50,649 bases of DNA, from positions 1 to 50,649 of the forward strand of contig JBMFWG010000009.1 in assembly GCA_049965515.1 (NCBI GenBank), given 5' to 3'. The notes below the pieces were generated by a model. That model had not been told where the DNA came from and did no database searches. It worked only from the letters and a program-made list of their open reading frames with translations. This DNA is from UBA4572 sp049965515. Lineage in GTDB: Bacteria > Nitrospirota > Leptospirillia > Leptospirillales > Leptospirillaceae. The position numbers and the translations under genes are program-made. Within the stretch, counting starts at the first letter, position 1; each line of letters begins with the position of its first letter. Positions 49,105-50,649 of the stretch are shown here, piece after piece.

Positions 49105-50457
49105 TTATGGAGCCGCAACGGCCCGGTTTCGCCCGGCGCGTTTTGCTTCATAAAGCATTCGGTCGGCCAGCGCCACAAGCTCCTCCTCCCGGGAGATGTC
49201 CGCCGGATAACTGGCAATCCCAATACTCACGGAGACGCTTCCGGCCTGGGGATGGACCAGGGATTGAACAGATCGCAGAATCCGTTCGGCAATCTTGCGC
49301 CCCGTTTCCTTGTCGATCTCCGGAAGAACGACAACAAACTCCTCTCCCCCATACCTCCCGAAGCCATCTTTGGCCCGAAGCGTTCCTGCGATCTTTTCCG
49401 TCACGGAGACAATGACCTCGTCCCCGATCTGGTGGCCATGTGTGTCGTTGACCTGTTTGAAGTGGTCGATATCGATCATGAGGAGCGTCAGCGGGGTCTT
49501 TCTCAAGAGAGCCTCTTTCCAGGCCTTGTGGATAAAGAGATCAAGCGACTCCCGATTGAGAATTTTTGTCAGGGAGTCGTGTTCGGACTTCCGTTTGAGA
49601 AGGCTGCGGTGAGCGAAGAGGGCATGGCTTGTCTCAAGGACCGGAGCCGACAGTTCGAGCGCGTTCTGGAACTCCGATTCAGGGAGGGGGTTTCCCGCTG
49701 GGAAGGGCGGAGGGAAGATCAGAAGAAAGGGAATTGTGGCACTCGTTTCCTGTTGGAGCTTGAAGACGACCACTCTTCGGGATCCGGTGCGGGGAAGGTG
49801 AAGGATTCCCGTTTTTTCGGGATCGAGATCGTCGAAATAGCGATCCCGGAGAAGGAGAATGTCCCGGATCGCCTCTGTCAGGGGAAAGGAGGCTTCCTGG
49901 GCGAAAAGACTCTCCGGGTCGCTTGAAAGGACTGTGACCGACCGCTCTTTCAGATCCGCTTCACAGTAGGCCGTGGCATTGGCGGAGAGGAGGTGTCTCA
50001 GCGACTCACATATGAAGGACTCGTACGAGAAGGTCGTGTCGAGAGGAATCAGGTTTGTGAGGCTTTGGGCAAAGGAGCGGTAGCGATTGAAAATGGCCAT
50101 GAGGCCGTTGCGGTAAGCCACTTGTTCGGCCAAAAGGGCGATCACGGAAAAGGTGATGCGAGGCCAGGGAGTTCCGTCAGGAGCGAGGATGTCGGGGGAG
50201 TCGTCCGGCAGGGCGACATGCGTGAAGGTTCCCGCTGGCAGGTCGTTTGCTTGGGTGACGATCGGAAGTCCGTCCAAGGAGGCGACGATCTGGAGGTTGG
50301 GGGAGGGGTGGGAATCGACGACGGCGGAAAGGACCACTCCCGGATCCGAAAGCTGCATCAGGGTCTGGACAACAAGATCCCATCGCGACGGGGAGAGATA
50401 TCGGGGGCGGACGAGTAGAAGTCGGCAGACGTTCGTCGGATGGGAGAATGTTGTCAT
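49105..50457 (-). CDS. Diguanylate cyclase (GGDEF domain)
   Basis: About 450 residues from the ATG at 50457; a TTG at 50475 is the alternative. The C-terminal GGDEF domain (about 285-448) has SEHDSLTKILNRESLD, MIDIDHFKQVNDTHGH and the active YGGEEF. An inhibitory-site RAKD lies five residues before GGEEF, so product feedback is expected. The N-terminal ~280 residues contain no recognised sensor: a possible Rossmann-like segment (1-110) and a GAF-like region (about 130-280). No transmembrane helix was seen, so it is probably cytoplasmic. It makes cyclic di-GMP. It is convergent with the lytic transglycosylase (3-base gap). Confidence 0.93.
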   Translation of the reverse strand: MTTFSHPTNVCRLLLVRPRYLSPSRWDLVVQTLMQLSDPGVVLSAVVDSHPSPNLQIVASLDGLPIVTQANDLPAGTFTHVALPDDSPDILAPDGTPWPRITFSVIALLAEQVAYRNGLMAIFNRYRSFAQSLTNLIPLDTTFSYESFICESLRHLLSANATAYCEADLKERSVTVLSSDPESLFAQEASFPLTEAIRDILLLRDRYFDDLDPEKTGILHLPRTGSRRVVVFKLQQETSATIPFLLIFPPPFPAGNPLPESEFQNALELSAPVLETSHALFAHRSLLKRKSEHDSLTKILNRESLDLFIHKAWKEALLRKTPLTLLMIDIDHFKQVNDTHGHQIGDEVIVSVTEKIAGTLRAKDGFGRYGGEEFVVVLPEIDKETGRKIAERILRSVQSLVHPQAGSVSVSIGIASYPADISREEELVALADRMLYEAKRAGRNRAVAAP

Positions 50458-50574
50458 GGGGCCTTTTCTTGTCAAAGGGCAACGGTATGGTTAGCCCACA
50501 ACTGTGCCTGTCAGAACCGGGTGCGACATCCTGCCATCGGGTCATGTCCTTCTGGCAGAAGCTACTCAAGACAT
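50458..50574. other. Spacer upstream of the diguanylate cyclase gene
   Basis: About 117 bases between the cyclase start and the IS-type hairpin. It should hold the minus-strand promoter, but no clear -35/-10 pair was found. Confidence 0.3.
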
Positions 50575-50635
50575 TGACATCCTCCCCTTCCTCTCGCTTC
50601 GCAAGCCTTGCAAGCGGAAAGGAAGGGGATTCCGA
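50575..50635. mobile_element. Subterminal hairpin of an IS200/IS605-type element
   Basis: ttgacatcctcccc, then a stem, then ggggattcc is the layout of the ends of many IS200/IS605 (tnpB-bearing) elements. The stem pairs ccccttcc (50584-50591) with ggaagggg (50621-50628) and cgctt (50595-50599) with aagcg (50612-50616). The transposase or TnpB gene would lie beyond the window. The call rests on this sequence pattern alone. Confidence 0.5.
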
Positions 50636-50649
50636 CGGCGGACTAAGCC

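Noticed and set aside
1..50649. CRISPR arrays, rRNA genes or a known riboswitch
   Set aside because: No regularly spaced repeats, rRNA-like blocks or recognisable riboswitch cores were seen by eye.

Overview
The window reads as a dense chromosomal stretch of a Gram-negative bacterium (it carries lptD), with GC-rich codon use and many 4-base start/stop overlaps. The gene content best fits an acidophilic iron oxidiser of the Nitrospirota, Leptospirillum-like: a split b6-type cytochrome b, Rieske and multihaem cytochrome c operon led by a pyridine-nucleotide oxidoreductase, plus extra small cytochromes. That assignment is inference from content, not from a database match.

Layout. 1-1049: tRNA-Met(CAU), then almost 1 kb without a convincing gene. 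1050-3007: a cobalamin-dependent radical SAM gene with its own promoter and terminator, then a shrunken IS256-type element still flanked by a target-site duplication. 3009-4606 (-): small membrane proteins. 4641-18249 (+): a long run of Nudix hydrolase, 4Fe-4S protein, sigma54 activator, complete trpEGDCFBA, accD, folC and lptD, joined mostly by ATGA/GTGA/TTGA overlaps. 18305-19965 (-): M14 zinc peptidase and NAD kinase.

20443-26047 (+): the respiratory operon, with an FAD/Fe-S NAD(P)-type oxidoreductase, Rieske protein, cytochrome b N-part (with a cysteine placed like the haem c(i) cysteine of b6), cytochrome b C-part with an APWY Qo motif, a one-helix protein and a tetrahaem cytochrome c. 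It has a clear sigma70 promoter and a terminator. I infer a quinone:cytochrome c complex able to exchange electrons with NAD(P), which would suit reverse electron flow.

26184-38499: an ABC-2 exporter pair, a YajQ protein, SppA, glycerate 2-kinase, a YHS protein, a MidA-like methyltransferase, a small cytochrome c, lipoproteins, an MFS carrier, a CBS-domain protein, TsaE, a HIT protein and an exported protein of unknown type. 38769-46909: the pyrimidine operon pyrR-pyrB-pyrC-carA-(radical SAM)-carB behind a possible leader ORF, then greA. 47492-49101: a 38-residue membrane peptide, a probable sigma54 promoter with upstream direct repeats driving a zinc-ribbon gene and an A-type Fe-S carrier, and a lytic transglycosylase whose start lies inside a terminator hairpin. 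49105-50457 (-): a GGDEF diguanylate cyclase. The window closes with a hairpin typical of an IS200/IS605 end.

No CRISPR array, rRNA gene or replication origin was seen. The parts that most deserve a second look are the oxidoreductase-linked b6-type complex, the sigma54 promoter ahead of the Fe-S genes, and the radical SAM gene placed between carA and carB.
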